A stretch of 64,000 nucleotides of DNA. Source: Pseudomonas viridiflava. GTDB taxonomy: Bacteria; Pseudomonadota; Gammaproteobacteria; Pseudomonadales; Pseudomonadaceae. Of the stretch, positions 45,401-54,470 are shown piece after piece. Each line of letters opens with the position of its first letter. Positions within the stretch are counted from its first letter, which is position 1. The notes under the pieces are model-generated. The model was given only the letters and a program-made list of their open reading frames with translations, had not been told where the DNA came from and did no database searches. Location of the stretch: the NCBI RefSeq assembly GCF_900573885.1, contig NZ_UPSE01000493.1:310001-374000 (forward strand), written 5' to 3'. The position numbers were made by a program, and so were the translations under genes.

Positions 45401-47384
45401 AGCCGGCAGCGTGTTGCAAAGTGCCATCGAGCGCTTTCCGTTCCTGCCCCGGTTGTCACTGGAAAAAGCCGACCTGCAAAAACAACAGGGTCAGCTCGAA
45501 GACAGCCTCGCCACCTTGCGCGAAAGTTTCCGCATCAGTCCCCATTGGACGGCCACCGTCAGCCTCTACGTGGATTGCCTGCTGGAGCTGGGGGGGCGGT
45601 TGCCGGAGGCCGAAACCCTGCTGCGCGATGTGCTCAAACGCGAGCCTGACGACAGCGAGCTGCGTGCCTACCTGGCCTATGTGCTGGGCGAGCAGGAAAT
45701 TTATGTGTACGCCGCCGATGAGGCCGAACGCGTGTTGCGCGACGAACCCGGCAACGGCTGGGCCTGGAACCAATTGCGCCGTTACTGCGAAGCGCTGAAA
45801 GAACCCCGGCGGCCATTGCAACTGGCGCAGGAATTGGTTCAGCGGCGCAGTGCCGATGTTGACGCCTGGCTGGCCCTGGCGATTCTTGAAGCAGACGCTG
45901 AAGCCAAAGAGCGGGCGCTGCGTGAAGCGCTGCGCTACTCGCCGCGTCATCGCCAAGGCAACGAACGCCTGCTCAACCTGCTGCTGCAAGCCAAACGCTA
46001 TGACGAGCTGCATGCGCTGCTCGCCGCACCGGTTTGGGGTGGTTCTGTGCCGGTGGAATTGGCGGTTTTCGGCCCGCGCGCGCTGTATGAAGCGGAGCAG
46101 GTAGAGACGGCAATTGCCGGTATGCAGCAGCTCGTCGAGCTGCACCCAGCGTACCGCGACGGCTGGGAAGAGTTAGCCAAGTGGTACGACGCTCAGGAGC
46201 GTTATGCCGACTACCTCACCGCGGCTCAGCAGTTAGTGCACATCGAACCCAAGTCGGCCGTCAGCTATGGCTACCTCGGGCACGCTTTGTTGGTTAGCGG
46301 GCGTGACGAAGAGGCGCTGCCCATGTTTGAAAAGGCCTTCGCGCAGGACCCCGAGTACGCATTCGCCGGCTTCCGCGAAGTCGACCTGAAATTGAAATTG
46401 CGCTCGCCGGCCGAAGCGCTGGAAACGGTGCAGCGCTTGCTGCAATCCTGCCCATCGCCGGAGGCGTGGACGCTGGGCCTGAAAGTGGCGCGGGCCGCCA
46501 ACGATTTGCCGTTGAAGGAACGTGCGCTGCTGGCGCTGGCTACGGAGGGTGAGGCGCAAAACGCCTGGAAACAGGCGATGAGCGATTATCCCTGGAAAGA
46601 CAAAGTGCTCGCCCGCCAGCTCGAAGTGGGCGTCGAACAGGGCACCTTGCACGAGGCGGCGTTCGATACCTGGTTCCGGGCGCAGGAACGTAAATGGGGG
46701 CTTGAACCGCTGGTCAAGGCGTTCAAAAAAGCCCTGCGCAACGACCCGAACCATGCGGCGAAAACCGCCATGCTGACGCTGTTGGCCGACCGGCAGAACT
46801 GCAATCGCCAACTGAGCCTGGCGCTGGACGCCGCCCGCCCGGCCATTGCTACGGATGGTGCGCTGTGGGGCACGCTGACCTATGCACTGATGCGCCACGG
46901 TCGCTACGAAACCATGTTCGCCTGGCTAAGCGATTGGCAGCGCGACGACGTGCCGGTGTGGGGCATCGACAACGTGGCCACGGCACTGCGAATTCGCGGT
47001 CGCCACAAGAGTGCCCATGCCGTGTCGTTGCGTTCACATGAACGTGAACCGGACGGCGTAGACGCCATGGTCTGGCTGGCATTCGATGCCGCAGTGGCAG
47101 CCGATCATGATGCGCTGGCCCATTGGCTACAGAGCATCGGCGACGCCACGCTGCGCCCGTACTTCAGCGCCGTCTGGCACCTGCTCAAAGGCTATGCCAG
47201 GGCCGTGGAGGGCGACGATAGCCAGTTGGCCGTCTGGTATTTCCAAGCCGGCAAGGCCCTGGCCAAGCGCGAGCGTCACCCGCCGTTCAAACATTTATTG
47301 CGGGTGCTGAGCAAACGCCTGGCCAATGGTGCAATGACGCCTTCCTGGCGGCGTCCGGCGCGCTATCTGCAGCTGCGCTTCTAA
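42420..47384 (+). CDS. Giant TPR protein with embedded C39-like cysteine-peptidase domain
   Basis: 1654 residues from ATG 42420; a weak ribosome site leaves the exact start open (GTG 42414 or ATG 42450 are alternatives). No signal peptide or membrane segment. Residues of about 60-300 and 460-1650 are TPR-like helical repeats. Between them, residues of about 310-450 match the C39_2/papain-like fold: oxyanion Gln318, Cys323 (HHMTCAPATL), His400 (GSGHLQAVVGYD) and Asp418 (LIRDPAQ), so the triad looks intact. Cytoplasmic location would be odd for a bacteriocin-leader peptidase. It could process a partner bound by the TPRs. Substrate unknown. The 3' end overlaps the converging TAXI gene by 4 bases. 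Confidence 0.85.
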   Translation: MHSSSTFAPQMESAATAQTLAHIEALVERGLFAQAHSLAQSLGDYRQWRGPVAMALASRLVNQLGVPRLADVLAYLGYKRYPLAPESRLRYAYFLLARRGPYRAWQFMRQLAEWWPEHATHRAEWLAFQSRVYAQLRDFSRSAELHAQVQACAVDDPWLDVQRSYSLEREDRFHEALELCEAALLRHPDHHHALLQAADLQFQLNQDEQALARLRAAAARMESSAMCGQLAEQLLERQHLDEAWEWFDRSQQWALLADKNGGHWYAGRRCDIACLRGDYEAAAGYAEAAGGGFYQAIRERLAAPQGQRKVLPVTFIRQHHMTCAPATLTALSGYWGRAVSHLEVAEAICYDGTSHLAERTWAQNNQWLTVEFTVDWPTSVALIDRGVPFTLTVQYTGSGHLQAVVGYDEPRGSLLIRDPAQSQFAEYLAEPLFINQAVAGPRGMLMLPMDEAARIDGVHLPDRELWDIYYRFNAALQNHQRADAVACVDELLASAPDHRLTLQAQRALYGYDGREQQTLEAVEKLLERFPADSNLILSKTSSLTVLQPRDVQLAWLQSHCQERWSDPLITLRYADLLSADERMNVQVQLLAERALRQSPFEPHGWRILAGQRWSEGLREQACELYRIASCLNGTLEGFAGEYFRAMRCVGRVDEGLLFLRQRQARLGRLDAGPSLTLSEFLEELEMNREARAALEQAQQWRPQDADVLLSLASFCSRHGDHEQALAWLQQAEPYSRRSSWLRASVLCSQRSNGDFNQALAWCQEAAALEPLNMVSHRMLVRLLVLTEGDEAADAYVQGLIAEHPHHYGIAELHVQRAQRISLSHAEAALRRLLEHHPQDAWALRELAVVLTRQGRPDEALTLCELAKSFNSNTPALYQTLAYVLLQHGQREQARDALRTALRLSVDSDYAIGVLVDTGDSREEAQQDLAFIHSELARQITFGAGWMAYAEQAQGLIEPEQVLEQLSDALHHRSDLWQLWVVLARQHGRMGQPEKAGSVLQSAIERFPFLPRLSLEKADLQKQQGQLEDSLATLRESFRISPHWTATVSLYVDCLLELGGRLPEAETLLRDVLKREPDDSELRAYLAYVLGEQEIYVYAADEAERVLRDEPGNGWAWNQLRRYCEALKEPRRPLQLAQELVQRRSADVDAWLALAILEADAEAKERALREALRYSPRHRQGNERLLNLLLQAKRYDELHALLAAPVWGGSVPVELAVFGPRALYEAEQVETAIAGMQQLVELHPAYRDGWEELAKWYDAQERYADYLTAAQQLVHIEPKSAVSYGYLGHALLVSGRDEEALPMFEKAFAQDPEYAFAGFREVDLKLKLRSPAEALETVQRLLQSCPSPEAWTLGLKVARAANDLPLKERALLALATEGEAQNAWKQAMSDYPWKDKVLARQLEVGVEQGTLHEAAFDTWFRAQERKWGLEPLVKAFKKALRNDPNHAAKTAMLTLLADRQNCNRQLSLALDAARPAIATDGALWGTLTYALMRHGRYETMFAWLSDWQRDDVPVWGIDNVATALRIRGRHKSAHAVSLRSHEREPDGVDAMVWLAFDAAVAADHDALAHWLQSIGDATLRPYFSAVWHLLKGYARAVEGDDSQLAVWYFQAGKALAKRERHPPFKHLLRVLSKRLANGAMTPSWRRPARYLQLRF

Positions 47385-48730
47385 ACGCCGTTGGCCGGCG
47401 CGTGTTCGGCAACGAGCGCGCGTCGCCGCTGCAAGGCCTGCAACCGCTCGATCATGTAGCGCAAATGCATGTGCAGCTCATACAGCTCGTTGGAGTAGGA
47501 CAGCGGCACTTCGACCCGCGCCAGTTCGTCTTCCAGTTGCTCCAGCCGGGCGATTTCGGCGCTGAGGTCGCTGGGCAGTTTGCCTTTGTAGAGCAGTTGA
47601 TCGATTTCACGCAGGTGTTTGTACCAGCGATAAATACGCGCGCGAATGCGCCATTGGTAAATAGGGCCGATGGCTTTGAATAACGGGAACAGCAGCACCA
47701 GCAGCGGAATCGCCAGAATGATGTAGCGGTCGGCCAGGGACGCGATGCGGAACGGCAAGTAGCGTTGCAGAATCGGCAGGCCTTTTTTGTAGTAATAGTC
47801 GGCCTCGTCCAGGGTGCGCAGCGACAACGGCGGTGGCGCCGGGTAGCTGCCGGCGGGGTCGAGCAGGCTGCCGTTTTTCAACACGGTTTTTGCCGCTTCC
47901 AGAATCAGGGCGGTGAGCGAGGAATGGAAGTGTTCGCCGCTCACCAGGGTTGCCATGGGGCCGAGGGTGACGATGTCGTGATCGGGCGTGTTTTGCGCCA
48001 TGTCGAGCATGCCTTCGCCCACTTCCAGCTGGCTCAGGTACGGCAGCCGGGCGAGATAAGCGGCCGTGCGGCGCAGGCTGACCAGTTGCAAGGTGGGGTC
48101 GGCGGCCAGGCGTTGAATCAACGGGTTTTCGGCAGGCCCGACGAAAAACGCGGCGTCCAGTTCACCGGCAATCAGCGCGTCCGCTGCTTTGCCGCCGCCC
48201 AGCGCTTGCCAGGTGCCGGGGTATTGCGCAGGGTCTATTCGGTTGGCGGCAAACAGCGCGGCGGTCACCGCTTGCGTGCCGCTGTCTTCGGCGCCGATAG
48301 CGACGCGCATGTTCATCAGATCGGCGAGGCGGTCGAAGCGGGCGTTCTTGCCTAGAAACAACCACAGGGGCTCGCGGTACATCACGCCCAGGCCACTGAG
48401 TTTGTCGCGTTCCTGCGCGGCGATGCTGAGTTCCTGGCCGCTTTGCACCAGCGCCAGTTCCACTTCGCCGCTGGCGAGTTTGTTGAGGTTGTCTTGCGAG
48501 CCTTTGCTTGGCACCAGTTCCAGGGTGAAGCCTTGCTTATCCAGTTCGGCTTTCAGCTTTTCAGCGAACGCGTGATAGCCGCCACCCGCCGCGCCGGTGG
48601 CCATACGTGCGTGCATCGGCGGCGGCGGGGCGACGAAGTAGAAGAGGGCGCCAACCAGTGCCGCCACTACCGGCACAATCCATAGATTGGTCAGCAACAT
48701 GATTTTCAGGTCACGCAAAATCCTACGCAT
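47381..48730 (-). CDS. Membrane-anchored TAXI-family solute-binding protein
   Basis: 449 residues. The N-terminal segment (LLTNLWIVPVVAALVGALFYF) looks like an uncleaved anchor. The binding fold begins HARMATGAAGGGYHAFAEKL, then ELVPSKGSQDNLNKLASGEV, as in TRAP-associated TAXI receptors. Unusually, about 120 residues follow with a second hydrophobic helix (YIILAIPLLVLLFPLFKAIG) and a helical cytoplasmic tail. No TRAP permease gene is adjacent. It may be a sensor or partner a distant transporter. Substrate unknown. Confidence 0.8.
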   Translation of the reverse strand: MRRILRDLKIMLLTNLWIVPVVAALVGALFYFVAPPPPMHARMATGAAGGGYHAFAEKLKAELDKQGFTLELVPSKGSQDNLNKLASGEVELALVQSGQELSIAAQERDKLSGLGVMYREPLWLFLGKNARFDRLADLMNMRVAIGAEDSGTQAVTAALFAANRIDPAQYPGTWQALGGGKAADALIAGELDAAFFVGPAENPLIQRLAADPTLQLVSLRRTAAYLARLPYLSQLEVGEGMLDMAQNTPDHDIVTLGPMATLVSGEHFHSSLTALILEAAKTVLKNGSLLDPAGSYPAPPPLSLRTLDEADYYYKKGLPILQRYLPFRIASLADRYIILAIPLLVLLFPLFKAIGPIYQWRIRARIYRWYKHLREIDQLLYKGKLPSDLSAEIARLEQLEDELARVEVPLSYSNELYELHMHLRYMIERLQALQRRRALVAEHAPANGV

Positions 48731-48819
48731 TGCACATCCTTAGCGGCGCTCGACAGTGAGTAGAGCGTAACCGCGAAGACGTGTTTTTGCTTGCCGGCAT
48801 CCGCTATCGGCATCGCTAC

Positions 48820-48841
48820 GTAGGAGCGAGCTTGCTCGCGA
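48820..48841. repeat. REP element (GTAGGAGCGAGC type)
   Basis: GTAGGAGCGAGC, TT, GCTCGCGA: the classic Pseudomonas REP hairpin. It lies in the gap between the YjeH-like gene and the TAXI gene, both on the minus strand. Confidence 0.9.
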
Positions 48842-48850
48842 AGCTTTGCG

Positions 48851-50110
48851 CTAGTGCGCGATAGGGCCAATGCGCCGAGACCGCACCAGATCCATCGCCG
48901 CCAACGCCAGCAACAGGCCCACCGCATACCAGGCGTCATTGCCCAAGGCGACCATCACCAGTGCGCACAGCAGCGCGCTGAACGCCGCCACCCAGCGCCA
49001 CACACCTTTGAGCAGCACCCAGCCGGCCGCCATGCTGAACAGGTAAATGAGCACGAAGTTGCCGTTGGCGTAGCGAATCAATTGGTCCACCGACACGTCC
49101 AGCAGCGCGGTCAAGCTCACGCATATCCCGCAGCTCACCACGACCAGCAACAGCGCCCGGGCCGGCACGCCATGCCCGTTGCGCTGCGCCAGGGAGCGCG
49201 GCAGCTTGCCCTCGTCGGCCAGGCTCCAGATCAACCGGGCAAAGCCCTGCATATATACGTTCATGGACGCGAAGCAGGCCAGGTAACCGATCAGCGCACT
49301 CAGCCAGCGCGCCTTGGCGCCAAACAGCTGGTCGAGCATGCGCGGCAAGGAGGCGGCGTCGGTGGTGACATCGCCATAAGCATGAAAGCTCAACACCGCC
49401 AGCGAACAGGCCCAATACACCAGCCCCGCCAGCAGCACGCCCAGTAGCAAGGCGAGGGGGAAATCGCGGTGCGGGTGTTTGAATTCTTCGCCCATGTGGG
49501 TGAACGCTTCGATGCCCACAAAACACCAGAACATCACCCCCAGCGCAGCCGGCATCAGGTGCCACGAGCCCGTCAGTTCAGGCAGCAGCGGTTGATTGGC
49601 GCGGGGCAGATCACCGGCCCACCAGATGAGGGCGACGGTCGCGATAATGGCTATCGCGATAGCGCCCTGCACCATGCCCGACGCTTTCGCCGGCCGTTGC
49701 CCAAGCCACAACATGGCTCCCAACGTGGCCAGCTGAATGGCCAGCGCCTCGCCGCGTCCCATATCGAACAGCGCCTGGAAAAACCCGGTGGAAATGTTCA
49801 GCGCGGCTGGCAACCCGACCGGCAACGCTGCCAGAAATAACAAGGCACTGACCCGCTCGGAACGCGGCCCGAATGCGCGACCAACCAAGTGCGGCGCGCC
49901 GCCGGCATGGGGAAAGTGGCGACCCAGTTGGGCAAAGGTAAAGGCCACCGGCAACACCAGCGCAATCAGCAGCACCCACGCCCACAGCGAGGCACCTCCG
50001 GCCGCCGTGGCAGCCAGTGCCGGCACAACGAAAATGCCCGTGCCGAGCAGGGATGTGCTCAGCAGGCCGATGCCCTGCAACAGGCTTAGTTCTTGGTTCA
50101 AGCGACTCAT
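48851..50110 (-). CDS. yjeH: YjeH-like L-methionine/branched-chain amino-acid exporter (APC family)
   Basis: 419 residues, 12 predicted helices. MSRLNQELSLLQGIGLLSTS followed by LLGTGIFVVPALAA and MFWCFVGIEAFTHMGEEFKH closely track E. coli YjeH, which exports methionine and branched-chain amino acids. Length is equal. Divergent from an Lrp-family regulator 129 bases away, the arrangement expected for an amino-acid-induced exporter. Confidence 0.85.
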   Translation of the reverse strand: MSRLNQELSLLQGIGLLSTSLLGTGIFVVPALAATAAGGASLWAWVLLIALVLPVAFTFAQLGRHFPHAGGAPHLVGRAFGPRSERVSALLFLAALPVGLPAALNISTGFFQALFDMGRGEALAIQLATLGAMLWLGQRPAKASGMVQGAIAIAIIATVALIWWAGDLPRANQPLLPELTGSWHLMPAALGVMFWCFVGIEAFTHMGEEFKHPHRDFPLALLLGVLLAGLVYWACSLAVLSFHAYGDVTTDAASLPRMLDQLFGAKARWLSALIGYLACFASMNVYMQGFARLIWSLADEGKLPRSLAQRNGHGVPARALLLVVVSCGICVSLTALLDVSVDQLIRYANGNFVLIYLFSMAAGWVLLKGVWRWVAAFSALLCALVMVALGNDAWYAVGLLLALAAMDLVRSRRIGPIAH

Positions 50111-50239
50111 GGGGTATGCTCTGCGGTCCGTCGTTGCCCATGGTAAGCCGCGCGTTATTTTTGCGGTTTGGACAGACTGTCGGCATTGCCCGGCAAACTG
50201 GCGGAAGTCGCCGTCAACCTGCTTTCAGCGAGAAATTCC

Positions 50240-50656
50240 GTGGACAAATTCGATCAGCAGATCGTTGCCTTACTGCGTGCCGACGCCCGCCTGGCCGTGA
50301 GCCAGATCGCCCGTGAAGTAAACCTGTCGCGCTCCGCCGTGAGCGAGCGGGTTCGCCAACTGGAGCAAAGCGGCGTTATTCAGGGCTACCACGCCCGCAT
50401 CGGCGAACCGCAGAGCGCAATCAAAGCGTTTCTGGAACTGTTCTACGAAGGTGGTCCCTGCGAAAGCTACGTTGAACGCCTGCGCGTATTCAGCGAAGTG
50501 CGGCGCTGCAACGGCATCAGCGGCGAAACCGACATGCTCGTCTACATCGAAGCGCCGTCCATGCAGCGGCTGGCGGAAGTGCGTGGCGAAATCGAAAAGT
50601 TTCCCGGCATGCGCAAGGTGAAAACCCATGTGGTGGTTAAGGCGTGGGAGTTTTAA
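50240..50656 (+). CDS. Lrp/AsnC-family regulator
   Basis: 138 residues from GTG 50240 (VDKFDQQIVALLRADARLAV). An upstream in-frame start at 50168 adds 24 residues not typical of the family. Helix-turn-helix VSQIAREVNLSRSAVSERVR; a RAM-like effector domain follows (SGETDMLVYIEAPSMQRLAE). It likely controls the divergent amino-acid exporter in response to amino acids. The next 253 bases to 50909 hold no gene, only an imperfect hairpin near 50792-50813. Confidence 0.86.
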   Translation: MDKFDQQIVALLRADARLAVSQIAREVNLSRSAVSERVRQLEQSGVIQGYHARIGEPQSAIKAFLELFYEGGPCESYVERLRVFSEVRRCNGISGETDMLVYIEAPSMQRLAEVRGEIEKFPGMRKVKTHVVVKAWEF

Positions 50657-50909
50657 ACCCCTCGCCCGACTGCGCAGCGCCCTGGTCGCAACGCGCAATG
50701 GGCAGCCACCTGGTCTCTGGTTTTCGATGACGAATCAGCGCTGGCTGTAGGGCTTGATACGGCCTTCTGTGGCCTCCCTCTGAAACCGCATCCAGGGGCT
50801 TGTTCCCCTCTGGCACCACGCCAGAATCCCGCTCCAGCCGCCGTCTCTTCTTTCTGCTTCCTCCATCGAAACCGCCAAGGCTAGGCCGTGTTCGCCAGCC
50901 AGGATGGTT

Positions 50910-53051
50910 ATGTCCGATCAGCCCCATGCCACCGCATCAACGCCCTCGCCCGACAGCGGCCTGACCTGCCTGATGATGCTCGCCCGTTACCACCAGGTGG
51001 CCGCAAGCGCCGAGCAACTGAGCCATGAATTCGTTGAGAGCGGGCAGGTGTTTACCCGACCTCAATTGCTACTGGCGGCTAATAAACTCGGGCTGAAAGC
51101 CAAGGCGGCGCGCAGTCGGATCGAGCGCCTGGCGCTGCTGCCGCTACCTGCCATTGCTCAGGATAGGAACGGTCAGTTTTTCGTACTGGGGCGGCTCGAT
51201 GGCGACACCGTGCTGCTTCACACCGCGAAAGACACAGGGCCGGAACGTATGACTCTTGAAGCCTTCGCCACCTACTGGAGCGGCGACCTGATTCTGTTTC
51301 GCTCACAAGCAGGCTCGGCGAAAGAGACGTCCAGGTTCGACTTCACCTGGTTTATTCCGGCCATCGTCAAATACCGCAAGCTGCTTGGCGAAGTGTTGCT
51401 GGTGTCCTTCGTGCTGCAAATTTTCGCGTTGCTAACGCCGCTGTTTTTCCAGGTGGTGATGGACAAGGTTCTGGTGCATCGCGGCTTCAGCACCCTGGAT
51501 GTAATCGCCGTGGGGTTGCTGGCAGTCATGGTGTTCGAAACCGCATTGAGCGGCCTGCGCACCTATGTATTCGCCCACACCGCCAGCCGCATCGACGTTG
51601 AATTGGGGGCGCGTCTGTTCCGCCATCTGGTCACGCTGCCACTGAGCTATTTCCAGGCGCGACGGGTGGGCGACTCGGTTGCACGGGTGCGCGAGCTGGA
51701 AACCATCCGCAGCTTTCTCACCAGCAACAGCATCACCCTGGTGCTCGACGTGCTGTTCTCTGTGGTGTTTGTCGCCGTGATGTTTTTCTACAGCGGCTGG
51801 CTGACATTGGTCGTGGTGGCATCGCTGCCGTTGTACTTTCTGATCTCGCTGCTGATAACCCCGGTGCTGCGCGCGCGGCTCAACGAGAGCTTCAACCGTG
51901 GTGCCGAGAATCAGGCGTTCCTGGTGGAAACCATCAACGGCATCGACACCTTGAAATCGATGGCCGTCGAGCCGCAGATCACCCGCAAGTGGGACAACCA
52001 GCTCGCCGCCTACGTAGCCGCCAGTTTCAAAACCCAGACACTGTCCACCCTCGCCAATGAAAGCGTAGGGCTGGTGGGCAAGCTGGTAACCGTCGCCACT
52101 CTGTGGCTGGGCGCCCGCCTGGTGATCGAAGGCGAACTCAGCGTTGGCCAATTGATCGCCTTCAACATGCTCGCCGGACGGGTTGCTCAACCCATCATGC
52201 GACTGGCCCAGCTATGGACCAGCTTTCAACAAACCGGTGTGTCGGTGCAGCGCCTGGGGGACATCCTCAACAGCCAGACCGAAATGAGCCAGGCAGCCCG
52301 CAGCAGCCTGCCGCCGCTCAAAGGTCAGATCGAGTTCGACCAGGTGCACTTTCGCTACCGCGCGGACGGCTCCGAAGTGCTTCGCGGCGTCAGCCTAAGC
52401 CTCAAACCCGGCGAAGTGATTGGCGTAGTAGGGCGCTCCGGTTCGGGGAAAAGCACACTCACACGCCTGTTGCAGCGCCTCTACACACCAGAGCGCGGCC
52501 GCGTGCTGGTCGACGGCATGGACCTGGCGCTGGCCGATGTCACCTCGTTGCGCCGGCAAATCGGCGTGGTGCTGCAAGACAACCTGCTATTCGCCCGCAG
52601 CATCCGCGAGAACATCGCCTTGACCGACCCTGGCATCCCCATCGAGGCCGTAATCACGGCGGCGCAAATGGCCGGCGCCCATGACTTCATTCTCGAATTG
52701 CCGGAAGGCTACGACACACTGGTGGGCGAGCATGGCGCCTCGCTGTCTGGCGGCCAGCGCCAACGCATTGCCATTGCCCGCGCACTTATCGGCAACCCGC
52801 GCATTCTGATTCTCGATGAAGCCACCAGCGCCCTGGACTACGAGTCCGAGCGCATCGTGCAGCAGAACATGCGCCGCATCTGCCAGGGCCGCACGGTCAT
52901 CATCATCGCCCACCGCCTTAGCGCCGTGCGCGACGCCCACCGCATCGTAGTAATGGACCGTGGGCAGATCGTCGAGCAAGGCAGCCATGCCGAATTGCTC
53001 GCCCAGCCCGACGGCCATTACGCCCGTCTCCACAACCTTCAGCAGGGCTGA
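50910..53051 (+). CDS. Type I secretion ABC transporter (HlyB/LapB-like)
   Basis: 713 residues. An N-terminal C39-like domain (DSGLTCLMMLARYHQVAAS) has Ser16 where true bacteriocin peptidases have the catalytic Cys, so it is a non-cleaving RTX-docking type as in HlyB. A six-helix membrane domain follows (FALLTPLFFQVVMDKVLVHR). ATPase motifs: GRSGSGKST (Lys514), LSGGQ from 612, ILILDEATSALD (Asp636). Start at 50910 with AGGA upstream. Exports the RTX protein downstream by inference. The outer-membrane TolC partner is not in the window. Confidence 0.92.
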   Translation: MSDQPHATASTPSPDSGLTCLMMLARYHQVAASAEQLSHEFVESGQVFTRPQLLLAANKLGLKAKAARSRIERLALLPLPAIAQDRNGQFFVLGRLDGDTVLLHTAKDTGPERMTLEAFATYWSGDLILFRSQAGSAKETSRFDFTWFIPAIVKYRKLLGEVLLVSFVLQIFALLTPLFFQVVMDKVLVHRGFSTLDVIAVGLLAVMVFETALSGLRTYVFAHTASRIDVELGARLFRHLVTLPLSYFQARRVGDSVARVRELETIRSFLTSNSITLVLDVLFSVVFVAVMFFYSGWLTLVVVASLPLYFLISLLITPVLRARLNESFNRGAENQAFLVETINGIDTLKSMAVEPQITRKWDNQLAAYVAASFKTQTLSTLANESVGLVGKLVTVATLWLGARLVIEGELSVGQLIAFNMLAGRVAQPIMRLAQLWTSFQQTGVSVQRLGDILNSQTEMSQAARSSLPPLKGQIEFDQVHFRYRADGSEVLRGVSLSLKPGEVIGVVGRSGSGKSTLTRLLQRLYTPERGRVLVDGMDLALADVTSLRRQIGVVLQDNLLFARSIRENIALTDPGIPIEAVITAAQMAGAHDFILELPEGYDTLVGEHGASLSGGQRQRIAIARALIGNPRILILDEATSALDYESERIVQQNMRRICQGRTVIIIAHRLSAVRDAHRIVVMDRGQIVEQGSHAELLAQPDGHYARLHNLQQG

Positions 53052-53054
53052 GCC

Positions 53055-54470
53055 ATGAGCGCGAAAACCGACTTGCTCGACCGCTACCGCCAGGTATGGC
53101 GCCACGCCTGGGGCCAGCGCAAGGCCATGGAAAGCCCCGCCTACGAGCGCGATGAAATGCAATTCATGCCCGTTGCGCTGGCCCTGCAGGAACAGCCCGT
53201 GCACCCCGCGCCGCGCTACGCGCAATGGCTGATCATGAGCTTCGCCCTGCTGGCGCTGCTCTGGGCCTGCTTTGGCAAGATCGACGTGGTAGCCAGCGCC
53301 AGCGGCAAAATCGTCCCCAACGGCAAGACCAAAGTGATTCAGCCGAGCGAGGCCGCAGTGGTCAGCGCCATTCACGTGTACGACGGGCAAACCGTGCGGG
53401 CCGGCGAGCTGCTGGTGGAACTCGACAGCCAGATCACCGCCGCCGACGTGCAGCGCACCCGCAGCGACCTCAGCGCCGCGAAGGTCGACAACGCGCGCGC
53501 CAGCGCCTTACTCGAGGCCATCGCCCACGACCGCGCCCCTGCCTCAATGAGCGGGCAGTTGCACGACGTAGACTCGGACCAGGCAGCCGCAGCACAGCGC
53601 TGGGTTGAAGGCCAATACCAGGAACTGCGCAGTAGCCTCGACCAGGTGAGCGCAGCCATCGACCAGCAAACCGCAGGCATCCGCGCAGCCCAGGCCAGCG
53701 TCGCCTCCTTGCAAGAGACCCTGCCCATCGCCCGACAACTCGCCACCGACTACAAAAACCTGCGTGACAAAGGCGTTCTCGGCAAACACGCCTGGCTGGA
53801 AAAAGAACACACCCGCCTCGGCCAGGAACGCGAGCTGGTCGTCCAGCAAGCCCGCGTCACCGAACTGCAAGCCGCCAAAAAAGAAGCCCAACAGCGCCGC
53901 GAAAGCGTACTGGCGCAAACCCGTCGCGCCATGCTCGACCTGCAACAGGAAGCCGCCCAGAAAATCGCCGCCTTGAGCCAGGAACTGAAAAAAGCCCAAC
54001 AACGCGACCGCCTTACCCAACTCACCGCACCGGTAGCCGGCACCGTGCAACAACTCGCCATCCACACCCACGGCGGCGTCGTCACCCAGGCCCAACCCCT
54101 GATGATCATCGTGCCAAGCGACCAGCCTGTCGAAGTGGAAGCCATGGTCGAAAACAAAGACATCGGCTTCGTCACCCCAGGGCAGGACGTCGAGGTAAAA
54201 GTGGAAACCTTCAATTTCACCAAATACGGCGTCATACCCGGCACCGTCATCTCACTCTCCAACGACGCCATAGACGACGAAAAACGCGGCTTGGTTTACA
54301 GCGCGCGCATCCAACTTAAAGAGAAAGTTATTCAAGTAGAAGGCAGAACGGTGGTGCTGTCGCCAGGCATGGCCGTTACGGCGGAGATAAAAACCAACAA
54401 ACGGCGGGTGATTGACTACTTCCTGAGTCCGTTGAAGGCGTATGCGAATGAGAGTTTGAGGGAGAGGTAG
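53055..54470 (+). CDS. Type I secretion periplasmic adaptor (HlyD family)
   Basis: 471 residues. A short cytoplasmic N-terminus, one helix at about 57-75 (QWLIMSFALLALLWACFGK), a lipoyl-like half motif (KTKVIQPSEAAVVSAIHV), long coiled coils rich in Gln/Ala (about 150-330), the second lipoyl half (LTAPVAGTVQQLAIHTHGG) and a C-terminal barrel ending RVIDYFLSPLKAYANESLRE. It starts 3 bases after the transporter stop. Bridges the ABC protein to TolC. Confidence 0.92.
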   Translation: MSAKTDLLDRYRQVWRHAWGQRKAMESPAYERDEMQFMPVALALQEQPVHPAPRYAQWLIMSFALLALLWACFGKIDVVASASGKIVPNGKTKVIQPSEAAVVSAIHVYDGQTVRAGELLVELDSQITAADVQRTRSDLSAAKVDNARASALLEAIAHDRAPASMSGQLHDVDSDQAAAAQRWVEGQYQELRSSLDQVSAAIDQQTAGIRAAQASVASLQETLPIARQLATDYKNLRDKGVLGKHAWLEKEHTRLGQERELVVQQARVTELQAAKKEAQQRRESVLAQTRRAMLDLQQEAAQKIAALSQELKKAQQRDRLTQLTAPVAGTVQQLAIHTHGGVVTQAQPLMIIVPSDQPVEVEAMVENKDIGFVTPGQDVEVKVETFNFTKYGVIPGTVISLSNDAIDDEKRGLVYSARIQLKEKVIQVEGRTVVLSPGMAVTAEIKTNKRRVIDYFLSPLKAYANESLRER

